A DNA stretch of 64,000 nucleotides from positions 50,593,058-50,657,057 of the forward strand of contig CM049310.1 of the NCBI GenBank assembly GCA_026874595.1, in the 5' to 3' direction. Both the position numbers and the translations under genes were made by a program. Shown piece by piece: positions 13,591 through 26,644 of this stretch (position 1 is the stretch's first letter; each line of letters starts with the position of its first letter). Below the pieces are notes generated by a model. That model was not told the DNA's origin. It saw nothing but the letters and a program-made list of their open reading frames with translations, and ran no database searches. This DNA is from Sipunculus nudus. Lineage: Eukaryota > Annelida > Sipuncula > Golfingiida > Sipunculidae.

Positions 13591-16029
13591 ATCTTCCGGA
13601 ACCGTTTAATAAATACCGGCCTGCATTATTCCAGCTAATGTCGTACCATATTTTCTGAAAACACATATTAGGCACACAATAGCCTTCGCGGTCTTTATGG
13701 TAAAGGAAACGCTGCACTGTTTGAAGATAATGTCCCGGGAAGCATTTGACTGACTGGATGAAGAATTGACATGTACCCTCCATGTGATGTATATCGACTT
13801 TGGTCTACAGCGGCTCTAATATGCTTTCAGCTTTGATGAGTAATGTTCTATCTGTGCTAGCTTTTTATAGGGGTAGGCATGCCAGGTAATATTATCTCAC
13901 CCCCATTGACATTTATGAAGGTAATTATTTTCCCATAAGAGCCCACCAGGGATACCTTCATACAAGGGTCCTCCTTGTTTTCCGTGAACAAAAAAAATCT
14001 GAAAGAGTGCCAAAGGTTCAAAGGCAGCGCCCCACTGAAGTATGAATTTATAGTGTTCAAAACTTGTAATGGTGGATTCAAAGAATCTTGGTACAAATAC
14101 TTTATAATCTATTAATCAGGGAACAGGACAGGTACCTTTGTGATAATCTGCCACGTGAGTGGACTCACCAGCTGATTAAATTACCAAAAAAAAGGGGAGA
14201 AATATTACAGGTGATCAGTTATTCATCATAAGAAAGCTGATTTGGTTCTGAGATTATGATTGGGTGGAGATCAGATGCTTGTTGAATGCCTCGGTTTTGA
14301 GCGATACCATATTTTATTATTTCTTTGTTCATTCTCAAAGGATTTAAATCTTTCGCCTATTACTTCCTATCCTTTCTTGACTGATCATGCACACTGATAA
14401 AATAAAATAAGATAATGGAAAAAGATTAATGTCTTTTACAAAATGTCAGTCTCAGGAACCAAAATGACCTAATATAGCATACACGCCACGGATGTGCAAA
14501 AGTGCAACAGATTTATGATGTGTCAGGTAGTGAGATGGTTCGCGTGTTTACTACTTCTTTGTTTGTTATATTACATACATGCATAGGAGCCGGAACCTTT
14601 ATATATATTTCCTATGGTTCGTTGACTTCGTTGGTTGCACTGGACAATATAAAATTAGGTTGCTGAGAAAAAATGTGTACATGAAGTATAGCAGCAATAA
14701 AATTAGAAACGACAAAAGAAACATTTATAATGTTGACAATTTTGATTTGTTAGGTTGCGCGTAACGGCCACCAGATGGCACGAGCGCATGTTTATGATTT
14801 GTGCAACTGAGCGCGCCCGGTGTAAGTTTTTTTCCCCACTCGGGCACATGAGTAAGCAAACGATTTTTGACCGAAATATTGACAGATACCAAAATATATT
14901 TTTAGGAGAAAAAACTGTAATTCATTTATGAGAAAGTGAAAAAAAATTAGTTTAATAAAAACAAAGAATTACAAAAATATCAACCATAATATTTACAGAT
15001 TCATGAGTTTGACATGCCTATATGGTAGTTGAATATAGCCAAAACCAAGGGGTCTTGCCAGGTAAACCCATTTAAAGCATAGTTGTAAAAGACAACAGAT
15101 AATATAAAGATTAAAAGGCAATGTCGTATTACACTCAGAAAGTCGCTTAATGTGTAATGTATTAGAAAGGATGACGTTTTTAACGTACATATTTGTTTGG
15201 ATCGTATACACGACGTGTATTTGTCACACCTTCGTCTAGGATACCGCATGCATACGAATATTAACCTTAATACAGCCACTGTTGTTTCTTGAGCGCATCG
15301 GGTTGAACGATCAAGTAACTTTCACCTAGCTTGGCCCCGGCTGTTACGTCTTTAACCCGTTGAAGCTGTATCCAGATCACTATTCAGGACAGGACGATTT
15401 CATTTCAGCAGGAGAACCGGGTTAATTTAGATTGATTAAAGGTGCGAGCTTGCTAGATACCAGCGGGAAATATGAACAGTCACATGGGAAATGCAATGGC
15501 TGCGTATCATTTTCCCCGCTGCTTTAGATAATGGAGCCTCGGCTATCAGCCGGTCTGGTGGAAGTGTTCTGAACACCCCCGAGATCAGCATCGATTTTTC
15601 CGTTTCTTAACCAGTTTATTCTAGAGTGCAGGTATTTATACAAGATCGAGAGAAGGGCTCTTCTTTTCATGGGTGTCTGCACCGTTTTCCCCACAAAGCT
15701 TACACGTTTTGGCGTCTGTGCCACATTTTTATTGCGGCTTGGATTATGCCCGGTCTGTTTGACCTTCAAGAAACATATGAGCGATCACCCCTCCGGAGAG
15801 TGCGGCCGGTTACATAGTGTCTACTTTATATGGACCGGTCTGCTGTTTATTGTGCCTACACCTGATCGACCATTTGTGTACTGCAGTAATATACTTGTCA
15901 GCCAGGAATCAAGCTCTGATCATTAGCGGCCATCACTGAGGCGTTGGATGTAAAGATGTGAGCGTATAGGCCTGCGAAGAGGCGGTATCCTTAACTTTAT
16001 TAGATGCCTTCAATTTTCTTACTATGTAA

Positions 16030-16071
16030 TATAATTAATTAATATATATAAATATATATATAAATAAATAA

Positions 16072-16130
<59 letters not shown>
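16030..16130. repeat. (TA)n / (TAAA)n microsatellite
   Basis: AT-only tract ending in a pure (TA)n run. Confidence 0.95.
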
Positions 16131-16131
<1 letters not shown>

Positions 16132-17858
16132 TTGCGTCAAATGTTTTATCGAATGTCTTCTGCAGAGCAACAAATAATTCCTATTTAATTACTGAACCTG
16201 ATCGTATCTGTTGTTCACAGATTATATTTACAATACACATTTACTTGTATAGGCCCTATATATATTTTTACTCTACAAAAGCACATTCTGTCACAAATTA
16301 TTTACTCAGATTAATACAATCAGCTGCTCTTTGCGTATCAACATATTTTATTCTCCATCATAGTTTATTGACTTACCAAATCGTTTCAGTCGACATAAAT
16401 CAGGTGGAACACTTCAAACACAAAAATCAGGTAATAAAATGAACAAAGAACCAAACCAAGAAATTTATCAGGTCCCGCTCCGGGCGCAGACTCTTTTCTA
16501 TGACTCTTTTTTAACCTAATTCAAACCTTTATAATGACAGTCTCCTTGTTTTTAACATTTAAAATTATGTCCCTTTGCATCTCATGATTTTCTAATAGAT
16601 TTTGCCGTTAGAAATCCCGTACTTTTGATAACATACAAATGCATATTGACTCATCGATTGCCGGCTTTCTGTTTTGCAAAATCCTCTTTTGCAAGGTTCC
16701 CTAGCAACTGTACATTAAGTGTGTATACGGGGATAAACTGTGTCTCACCTTCAAGCTGAACGTTAAAGCCAGCAATCACCTGTACTTTTTGAATAGAATT
16801 TATGTTATTTCTGGCTAACTCTGCGTACATATAGATGAACTGTAGGTTATTAATGTTAAAAACAATTATTATAATGCCTCTGTGACGGATGTATGAGCTT
16901 GTATATCTACAAGCTGTTGGTAAACATGGCACCTGCGCCAATGTTGACCAAAAAAAAAATTTAACTTACGGTGGTTGGTTGCATATGTACGGTAGGCGAA
17001 AGGTCACCAGTTGAAAAAGCCCATATATATATAAACGCCCCTATATATAAACACTCTGGTTCTTTTGCCTTGCCGCCAGATGTCCTTGTTGAATTTATTT
17101 GGATTATTTTGGCCAGTAACAAAACGAACAGAGTGTGTACGGTGTGGTCGACGATTTCTGGGTTATTTCTTTTTTTGTTTGTTTTTATAAAAAAATGGGT
17201 CAAGAGATTATCCCTGTTCACAGACGTCATTTATCAGAAAAGACCCCTTTAATAACATTCCCAGTACATATTTGCGGCTATACGGCCGAGAACCTGCAAA
17301 AAATAACAACCAGGGTTCCAGCCGTCAGGCGCCAGGTACTAAAGGCTATATACTGTCCATTTGGTTTTACATCAGTAGCTATTTGTTTAAGAGGTCTCCA
17401 ACATTAGCGGCCCCAATGGGAAACAACCTACTCGTATTGCATACACTTTCGTTTGACGTGTATACAATGCAATATGTGTGAAGTGCCTTGTCAAGTGACA
17501 TGATAACATCAAATTACTGTATGAAATAAGTAACCATAAACAAATGTAATACAAAAAAAATCGAAACATGATTGGTAATGTTCATAGATTTCAAAGCAAT
17601 TGTCTCCTGAATACAGTTAATTGCTCAAACCATTTTACCATGGCATGCATGGAATGATATGGAGAATAGCCTCTTATATGGTAAACCTTTGATTACATAA
17701 TGGTCTAGGCATAACCTCTGTAACCTTTTCCACACTACCTGCGACATCTGTTGGCAACAACTAACACTAATTGTTCGGGTCTGTCATATCAACAAAAATA
17801 TCTAATTTGTAACGGGAAGGTGTCTGTCGGAGTCGAAGTCCCTTATTTGTACTCGGCT

Positions 17859-17861
<3 letters not shown>

Positions 17862-17904
<43 letters not shown>
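17862..17904. repeat. (TA)n microsatellite
   Basis: Pure dinucleotide run. Confidence 0.95.
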
Positions 17905-17907
<3 letters not shown>

Positions 17908-20900
17908 AGAGTGATATATAATATAGGTTTGCGCATTTAAAGCGCTCTGGTTTACACAGGAGAATAGACATCAATAACCTGTAATTATCTCATATTTACG
18001 TCACAGAAGTATGGCTAAGGCGAAGATTAAGTATTTTGTGCACTGAACATGAAACATTTAAAGATACATTTGTATAACCATATTAAATATCTGCCTTTAG
18101 AAATGTTAGGAAATTATCGTACGGAGGAATGTGTATATTCATGAACGAACTCTTTTAATATATAATTAAATTAAATAATCTCATTAATTTCAAATGTTGA
18201 TTCCAATTAATGCTGGTCGAGGAACACGTGCACCTGTATTGACACGTAGGTAGCCCCATGGTGCCTCTCTGAGCTTAATCTAATCAAGTTCTGTGGTCAT
18301 TCAAGGAGATTATGCGTCTCGTACGAGCATAAGCTAATTAGATTCCCACATAAATAGCTTAGTCAATATTGTTCCGTGATGCGCTAATATAGAGTAATCC
18401 CCCGGTAACCTGCCAGCACGCTGCACGGCCCCGTCTTCAGCTCATGGTTTCATGTAATATGATGTTCATGACCCAAGTATTCAGATAAAGCAGATGAAAT
18501 AGGCCGATTTGACCACCAATATGTCCAACTTTAAAACGAGTTCCTCGTAGCCAATTTCTGCCTCTTGACCTGTAATGAGCCCTGGTCTAATGGGTATTGT
18601 ACTAAAGTAATATTGACTAATGTTTGTTGTGTTTTTTTTGCGACCGCAGCAGAGATCCGATAAATATTCGTTTTTTCAGCGAGCTAGTTTATATTTGATC
18701 GTAATACCGGATTGAATCCTGATTGCTTGAAAGGCTTGAAAGTACATGACAGTTATGCATTATAATTCTCTATTATATTGCATATTCATAAACACATATA
18801 GGTATTATATATTTATGTGTTTTTACTCAAAACAATCTTTATATTGCCCTCTGTCGTTATACAAGACCATAAGAAGCAGCATTCGAACGGTCTTTGAAAT
18901 ACATGTATTAAAATATTACATGAAGGATATATACACATTTCGGAATATAATTAACTACAATTAACCCCAAGGCTCCCCGTAGACAAAGTAATGCACTTTG
19001 TCACAATGTTATATAATCCTTTGAATTAAAAAAAAATATATATTACCGTGATGGCGATGACCACCAAAATGTAATGGATTGTTTTGGTGGTTATCCTAAA
19101 CCTCCACATAATCACATCAAGATTCGTTCATAAAAGTTTGCCAGCAGACATTCCAGCCAAGGAAAAGGACGATACCTCACTACCTGGCGGAAGTATAAAA
19201 AACAGGTAAATACCACTCTTTCGCCAGAGGTCGTTTCTTCACAAAACGACCTCTTCCTGGTCGGTACTGTGGGACTGCCGGGACTACTTGTCCCGACCGT
19301 CAAACCTCCAAATCAAAATTTTATAACATTTCAAGGAAACACCTTCTATTTAAATTTCACATGCGCATGCTTACAGCATATTACTCATTGCGTAAATCTC
19401 AACCACAAAAACAGCCATGTTTATTTAATTTGCCCTGAAACAATTCTTATTCAACGAACTTGAACGGACTATATGACCCTTTTTCACTACATTTAAACCT
19501 ACGTATTGTATTTAGAAGCCCCGGTGCATTGTGGACTGAAGGTATGTAAGCCCACAATCCTAAGCAGCGGAGTTGTTCTCTTGTGAGTCTGATTCTGCGC
19601 GGTGTGATTAAATACATGTAATTCCAAAGAACCCACACTGAGCTGGCCAGATTTAAACTCATGGCTAACTTCTAGCGTTTAACACACCCAGAACTTGGTT
19701 GCCTGATGCGCACTTAACCTATATAATTGATTGATCAGAGAATCGCAACAGGGGTCTTGTCTGGTAAAACAATATTTTTGTCATTAGTGCCAAAGAATAG
19801 ACATTTAAGTACTTTGTACTACGGCACAGCACTTCCGCTGATGTTGCCGTCACGTGATCCGCCTCCAGATCTGCTATTGGAGCACAGAGCGGGACAGTTT
19901 CCAGGACGAGGTCAACAGTACTTCAGCCTGGGATAGCAATTTATAAATAAAAAATCAATTCCCTCTGCATCGGCATGACTAACTCTGGCGGACATCATAT
20001 ACAATCCAATCAGGCTACTTTTGTCATTAACTAGATCATTGCTCAAAGAAAAAATAGTGTACTACATTCTCTTCATTTCATTGGCATTTAAATGACCCAA
20101 TACAGACGAAATAATAGCAAGATAAAAAGTTGGCTAAATTGAAGTAAATGCGACCTTCAGCTGTACGACAGTCGTCATCAACAACAGCATGACATAAGCG
20201 GGATGAAGTGTATCCGTACGGATACTGTCATCGCTGTTTTTAATAATTAATTAATTAATTAATCTTTAGTGAATACCCAATGAGAACGATAGTTTAAGCT
20301 TTGTATTAACATTAAACTGACGCTTTCAATAAAAACAAAACAGCGTGAAGTGCTTCCCTCCGACACTTGGTAAAAATTAAGGATAAGAATGGTTTATGGA
20401 AATTCCAGGTGGAACTTTAATTTCTTGAGTGATTGATCGCTCACTGAGTTGGATGAATGGTGCATTCCTGGAAGCGGCATTTATATCAAGGCTACGACCC
20501 CTGCTCCCCGCTTCGAGAATGTCTGTATCAGCCGTGATGGATCGGGACCGAGTTCGACGATTCGTTGCTCCATCCCGGAGCGGAAGTCCCCGGGCAACCC
20601 ATCCGGTCAGCGTACTTTGTTTAACCCGAGGCACAAGTTTTTCTGGTATCCGAAAACGTTTACACAATTAGGATTCGAGGGCTACACAGCGACACGAGGC
20701 GATGGAATCCCATTATCGGACTGGTCTATATTTCTCCGCCTGCAAAGGTTGTCACCGATTGACCTGTCATCTCAATCGATGAAGCTGGACCGAATTAACA
20801 CCGTGCTCCATCCGGAAATCATTACGCGGTCCAAATAAGATTAAACTTGATGTAAAATAATGTCACTTCCAAGCTGGAAAGGAAATACAGGCTTTCTATC

Positions 20901-21953
20901 ACTTGATACGCGATACACATTAGTGGATCTTTGGAAGTTATCATCTCTGTTGATAATGATAGGGTTTAAATCTCGAACAGTAAAAACGTATGAACCTTAG
21001 TTCGAAAAACTGCACTTTGGTAAAAATTAAATGCATCAGTCTACTATCAGACTTTCTCCCTCTTTGTATCTTAATCATGGATGTATAAATACAATTTTTT
21101 ACCTCCATGTCTTCAGTCAACTCATCCTAATTTTCCAAAGCCTTCAGCAACGCACATTTTAAGATGTGATGGTGGATAAAAACTCAACGATATCCATGTT
21201 TGCCGAAATATCTGTGCGAGTATCTTGCAAAAAAAAGGGGTTTTAACATTTACGTTAAAACAATAACAAATAAAGCATACACAACGCAAATATGGTATTG
21301 CCGATCGATTGTTTTTTAATTCGAATTTTATTGCAAGTCAGTGTCTTACTATATACAACAGCATTTTTATGATCATTAGATAAATGACATTTATATATAT
21401 TAAGGCAGATATCCAGTAATCAGGACCCGCTCTTAGGTCACTTTTAGTATTTCATAAACGAGGTAAGGGGCCAAATTTCTCCCAGAATGCCTCTGGGCTT
21501 GGCATATCACGCATGGAAGTGGGCCGTGTGGTCCTGTTGTTCCATGTTCTTGCGTGTCTTGGCCTCGTAAACTTGTCTGCATGAGCGATTTCTTGCACTC
21601 AGCCCACTATATCCCTTCATTAGCGACATGTCGTAAGACGGCAGGGCCTGAACGACAGTATCCTGTCGGCATTAGAAGCGGGTATAATCATTTATAGTCA
21701 TGACGCAAGTGAAAAGGCAGGGATGTCCCCCACCTGACCAGGACGGTATTAATGCGTTTACCTATCATGGCCGCAAGGACTTAAGGATTAATGATTGATG
21801 CTTGACGATAATAGGGACAATCTGATAGTCATGTGACCGGAAGTAGTTCACATCCGTTTCAAGGCATACGAAAAATGTTACTAGCACCACATTAATCATC
21901 CGAATTTATGCAAATATTATATGTAAATGTTTAATATATTTACATGCTTATAG

Positions 21954-21955
<2 letters not shown>

Positions 21956-22013
<58 letters not shown>
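21956..22013. repeat. (TA)n microsatellite
   Basis: Pure dinucleotide run. Confidence 0.95.
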
Positions 22014-22015
<2 letters not shown>

Positions 22016-22828
22016 CCATCATATGTTTAAATGTTAAAAAAATGAAACATATAAGGAGAAAGGGCTGAGGATATCAATCTTGATGAAATTTAAATAAGAT
22101 AACAATGAGAGCGTTGATAAACAGACTAGTCTTCATGTAAACAAAAAACATATATTTGTCCAAGTATGTCAGTTATTCAGATATTCAAAGTCTGTCTGAG
22201 GGAGGGGTTCAATTTTGGTATATTTTGTGACAATTCACTGCGGTAACAATATATTGTGATTTTTTCCCCGCAGAAATCCAATACTTTATACTTATTATAA
22301 GAAACAAATATTTGTATCGGGTAAAATATTTAATCTTTCACAAGGCCCTATATATAGCTAAAAGAATAACATGAAAGTATTGTGGGCAAACACTTTATTC
22401 ATTTAACATGTTATTTCTGTTTGTTTAAGCATGTCGGTATATTTATATTTGGTACAGTTTATTCAATATAATATATATGGGAACCGTCTAAGAATGCCGA
22501 ATGATTGTATGTCAGTAATTGGGAGAAGGGAGGGGTCCATTTTTAGGATTACAAAGCTTTAGAATTTATAAATAGACCAAAATACAGAAGTAATCCTGAA
22601 CCCTGATTAAATATTTGGACATGGATGACTGCATTAGGATATGTTTGTTTCTTCTTGTAATACAAATTTATTTAGACTCTGGAGTGATTACTTGTTATGT
22701 TGTACTGCGTTCTTCAAAATATTGTCCCGGTCACTTAGTTACAAGTGGCGTATATAAGGGTGTGCAATCTTATTAGAAGGGAGGGATACATAACACTGCG
22801 CTGCCAAAGGTAAGTTAAGCGCTTCTTG

Positions 22829-22890
22829 AACACACACACACACACACCATCACACCCTCACACACACACAAAACACACCCTAACACGCAC
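22829..22890. repeat. (CA)n-rich tract
   Basis: Interrupted CA repeat with CACACCCT variants. Confidence 0.9.
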
Positions 22891-22998
22891 ACAACCGCCA
22901 GTATATACCACCATATGGATGCAGAAATAAACAAAATTGTGATTATATAATATCTGTTTGAAACTGTTCGATGATGTTTTTATGATTGTCGCTTTTAT

Positions 22999-23003
<5 letters not shown>

Positions 23004-23063
<60 letters not shown>

Positions 23064-23102
23064 TATATATAAATTTATATATATATATATATATATATAT
23101 AA

Positions 23103-23143
<41 letters not shown>
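23004..23143. repeat. Long interrupted (TA)n microsatellite
   Basis: About 140 bp of TA repeat with two identical AAATTTATAT interruptions. The apparent Tyr-Ile open frame on the minus strand is an artefact of this repeat. Confidence 0.95.
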
Positions 23144-23145
<2 letters not shown>

Positions 23146-23193
23146 TGATATATATGATAAGTGGTATAGCCGTGTTATTCTGTAGTTGAATCG

Positions 23194-23291
23194 TAGGTAA
23201 AGATAAAGAGTGATTACTTTTAGATTGACTAACTTGTTTATTAATAAACAAGTTAGTCTATTCAAAAGGCGTTACTCTTTATCTTTACCTA
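23194..23291. repeat. 98-bp foldback palindrome
   Basis: The arms TAGGTAAAGATAAAGAGT... and ...ACTCTTTATCTTTACCTA pair over about 47 bases with a TTAA centre and a few mismatches. It lies beside (TA)n tracts and probably is a small foldback or MITE. Confidence 0.85.
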
Positions 23292-24399
23292 TATATATAT
23301 ATACTATTTTGTCATTATTGATGGTAGCTCTAAGTCTATCTGTACTTCTGTATCTCTGGTCGACCTACTGTAAATGCCACAGACAGACCCGTGCCATTTC
23401 TGTGGTTTTAAAGGCGCCGTGTATGTATTTTAATCAATATCTATCCAGTGAACGATGCATAGCGCTGATGAAGCTATGCCAAGTTTCATATATAGATTTT
23501 CAGCTTCACAAAAACAGTGCCGGTGAATGTCCTTTGATGAAGATTGAACTGTTATGTGTTTACGTTCATTTAGGTATAGCTTTTAAGTTTTTCTTTGTGT
23601 ACTAAAATACAAAACTGAAGTTGATAAATGATAAAAAGAAATAGGAGCATTGTTTGGGTGTAAAAATAGTTTGAATTAACGTCATGTGTAGAGCTTGGTT
23701 AATGTGGTACGTGGATACGTTTATACACTTCAGAATGGGGGTGGTGTGGGGGGATAAGACAATCCCGGGGTGTATTTTTTCTGCAAATTTCAAGTACCCA
23801 AGTTAAGTAAACCGGGGAGTGGGTAAACTAATTAGCACGTCATAGGAGGTGATGGCAACAAAAATACGAGGCTATTCTTGGGAGGAAAATAGACCTTTCT
23901 CCGAAATAAACGACGTCCGGTGGCTCCCTGGTGCGGTTATCAATAGACCCAAAGTTGAGCAGGAATATCCTCCATACAGTAATTTAGAGGGATAGCTGGT
24001 TTATGTAAGCAATCTGTAGTCACCATTCTTTCCAAAGCCAAGACCGGCACTGGGCGGTTGCGGCGGTCTGGGGTCAAAGTGGACACGCGTAAGAATGAAG
24101 GGCGATTTGCCGGGAAGACGCCAGTGTGAAAGTGTTATGTAGAGGCAGCGGGTTTATACGCGCGACCACCGGGCTGCTGGTCCTACAGGGAAAGCTGTAC
24201 ATGTGAAGCATAGGTCCTCGGATGAAGACTATTGTACGCCACTATTGGCTTCAGCGCTGTGCTTGCCGGTCGTACTGAGGTCGTAAGCATTAGAACAATG
24301 TGTAAATATACAGCCAAATCCAAACATTTACGTTTATCTTGCCCACGTGCAGGTGGGCTGCTTCGTCCAGACGTGTTAGCAAAGTTCTGATTTAAAAGA

Positions 24400-24633
24400 C
24401 GAAGCCCAAGCAAGCATTTGGGCAGAAGGGGACTGGAGCGCGGTTGCTGGGGTAAAGGCGGCCGAACCCAGATCGATAGCTACAGATTAACGACGTTTGT
24501 AGGGATTTCCTCCGCACTGCTGTCAAAAGAGAACCGATGATGTATCAGTCCGGGTCCAATGATACATGAAAATTTGGCTTCCTTTCAGAATCCATAAAGG
24601 CACCGTCTAGAGGTGGGCTGGCGTCCCCACAGT
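24400..24633 (+). promoter_or_regulatory. Putative 5' leader of the receptor gene with uORF and possible splice acceptor
   Basis: The sequence before the start codon is richer in GC and CpG than its surroundings, especially 24030-24180 and 24420-24480, as expected near a promoter. A possible acceptor, TTGGCTTCCTTTCAG, ends at 24588, so the coding start may lie in the second exon of the transcript. If the leader is instead unspliced, it holds a short upstream ORF at 24537-24569 (ATGATG start, ten codons, TGA). No clear TATA element is visible close by. Confidence 0.35.
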
Positions 24634-24734
24634 ATGCCCAGTATGGACCTCACATGGGTGTTAGTACTCACGCTGGCCATAGTGGACCTCTTACTGGACT
24701 CTGTACACGGACAGCATGTGGAGAGGAAGTCAAG
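24634..24734 (+). CDS. Receptor exon 1: signal peptide
   Basis: First coding exon, residues 1-33 plus two bases (AG) of codon 34. The product starts [20 protein letters not shown], with a hydrophobic core over residues 6-21 and a plausible signal peptidase site after G26 (SVHG/Q). The donor is AAG|GTAGGT. Two in-frame ATGs lie three codons apart. Both have A at -3, but the second (residue 4) also has G at +4, so translation could start at either without losing the signal peptide. It joins exon 2 in phase to give the codon AGC (Ser34). The 14.8-kb intron between them means this link rests on phase and signal peptide logic rather than homology. Confidence 0.85.
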
Positions 24735-26268
24735 GTAGGTCAATCATTTCTTTTCTTCCGCCCCAATAAAAATATACATCCGACGTTAAGAACAGACCTT
24801 GGTTGCAAAAATCAATAGACAAAGCAATAAAATAATTCAAACAAACTTGACACCTATTACACTTGGGTCATTATACATGTTCTGTACAGCCTCTTGTTCA
24901 CGAGTTATGATGCGTAGTGTTCAGAATACATACAACATAGGTACTTTACAGAATATATGACGAGTGGGTTAATATAACATTATTTTAATCAAATATTATA
25001 TCGAGTTCTCTGTTACTTTTACTGAATATATGACGAGTCGGTTAATATAACATTATTTGAATATAATACCATATCGAGTTATCTGTTTTTTTACCGTCAG
25101 TCCAGTATACACATGTGTGGTGCCGACCCAAAGAGTCATGACAATTTAAAAAATATATTTATTTAAAATGAAGGGTAAATATATAGAGCACACATGCACA
25201 CCATCACACACACACAAACAAATATACACATATAGGTATATATAGATTATATATACGTAAAAAAGTGTTAATATACAGTTCAGTATACCCAAAAGCACGT
25301 TTGATACATATCTATAGTTATGAAATGAAATTGCCTTAATTACAGTATAGAGATGTAATAAATAGATTGGCAGACTACAGTTGTCTAAATAATTCTTACA
25401 GTCAACCATATAACTACGTTTAAATACAAGCATACATATGTATATTATCAACAGCATACATAATTCAATACAAAATGCAATATAACATTCTCCCCGTGGC
25501 ATATACACCAAATATCGAGCGGTAATTTTTCTTCCTTTATATGATTATGTTTATAGAAAGAAGCCCGCTAGCTGAATAATACCGATAGTCGGCCTCTGAA
25601 ACCCGACAAAGCGGATAACCAAGACTTGATCATCAGGGCTTGAAAAATAAATCTAATTACGATGTCCTGGGAGCACACTTGGTGGCCGGGTTATTTATTT
25701 GTTATAGCTGTGTGGAAGCGCTGGTCGGGCTGACACCGTGACACAGCACCCCAGAAAATTGTTCTGGTGATTGATTACTTACTGGTATCGATCTAATTAC
25801 AAGGTCGGCTTAGCCGCCTGATTTGTCTGTGCGCTATATATTTTCCATGTTGTCTGTCCTCCTGTCACACCCCGGATGAGGCGTCATGACGTCATTATGA
25901 CGTCATCTCATAAACACGGAGAGCTGTAATCTTTTCAGCAAATAAAAATTCTCCTTGACGCTTGACCGTATAATTTAACGCTTCTTGATGGATGCTTGCA
26001 GCTCGTGGTAAATATGTCTTTGCGCCGACACCCTGTGTTCTATTCTCCCCCTGACTGTCTTGATAGATGCGAAGTGTTAATGATCGCTCAGGATTCAGAA
26101 GCCATGTCATTATCAACAACAAGCTTTTATTAGTCCGTCGGTGGTCATTTATTATATTCTGTGGTTATATGATCATTAAATTCCTTCTTGCAAACAAATA
26201 CACACTTTACAAAAGGCAAACACCTGTATATACACCTGCCACTGCCATGAATGCATATTTATTTTACT

Positions 26269-26310
<42 letters not shown>

Positions 26311-26591
26311 AGAGAGAGAGGAGAGAGAGAGAGAGAGAGACAGACAGGCAGACAGACAGACAGAGTGTGTTAGAATTATTAGTACTTAGACAAGATCCTG
26401 CTTGTATATATAAATGGAATAACAGGTCATCATTCAAGAACAAAGAGATTTGCCTTTATGTGTCGACCTCTGCGACACAAAAAAATAATAATTTGGCTCT
26501 TGTAAATATGTATCTTACACACGCGAAAAAACTGAAGATATAATTCTCTGTATTTTTCTCTCTCTCTTCTCTGTCTGTATGTCTGTCTCTA

Positions 26592-26644
<53 letters not shown>

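Larger units (their letters stand above)
9711..24399. other. Non-coding region between candidate exon and receptor leader
   Basis: Contains satellite-like arrays (11400-11960, 13100-13590), a repeat copy (12352-12685), several long (TA)n tracts, a 98-bp foldback (23194-23291) and GC-richer islands near 20400-20840 and 21470-21850. No gene could be assembled. The islands at 18220-18480 and 21470-21850 could be regulatory or conserved non-coding sequence, which needs alignment to decide. Confidence 0.55.

Noticed and set aside
22858-23265. 135-codon minus-strand frame rich in Tyr-Ile
   Set aside because: Produced by the (TA)n microsatellite; not a protein.
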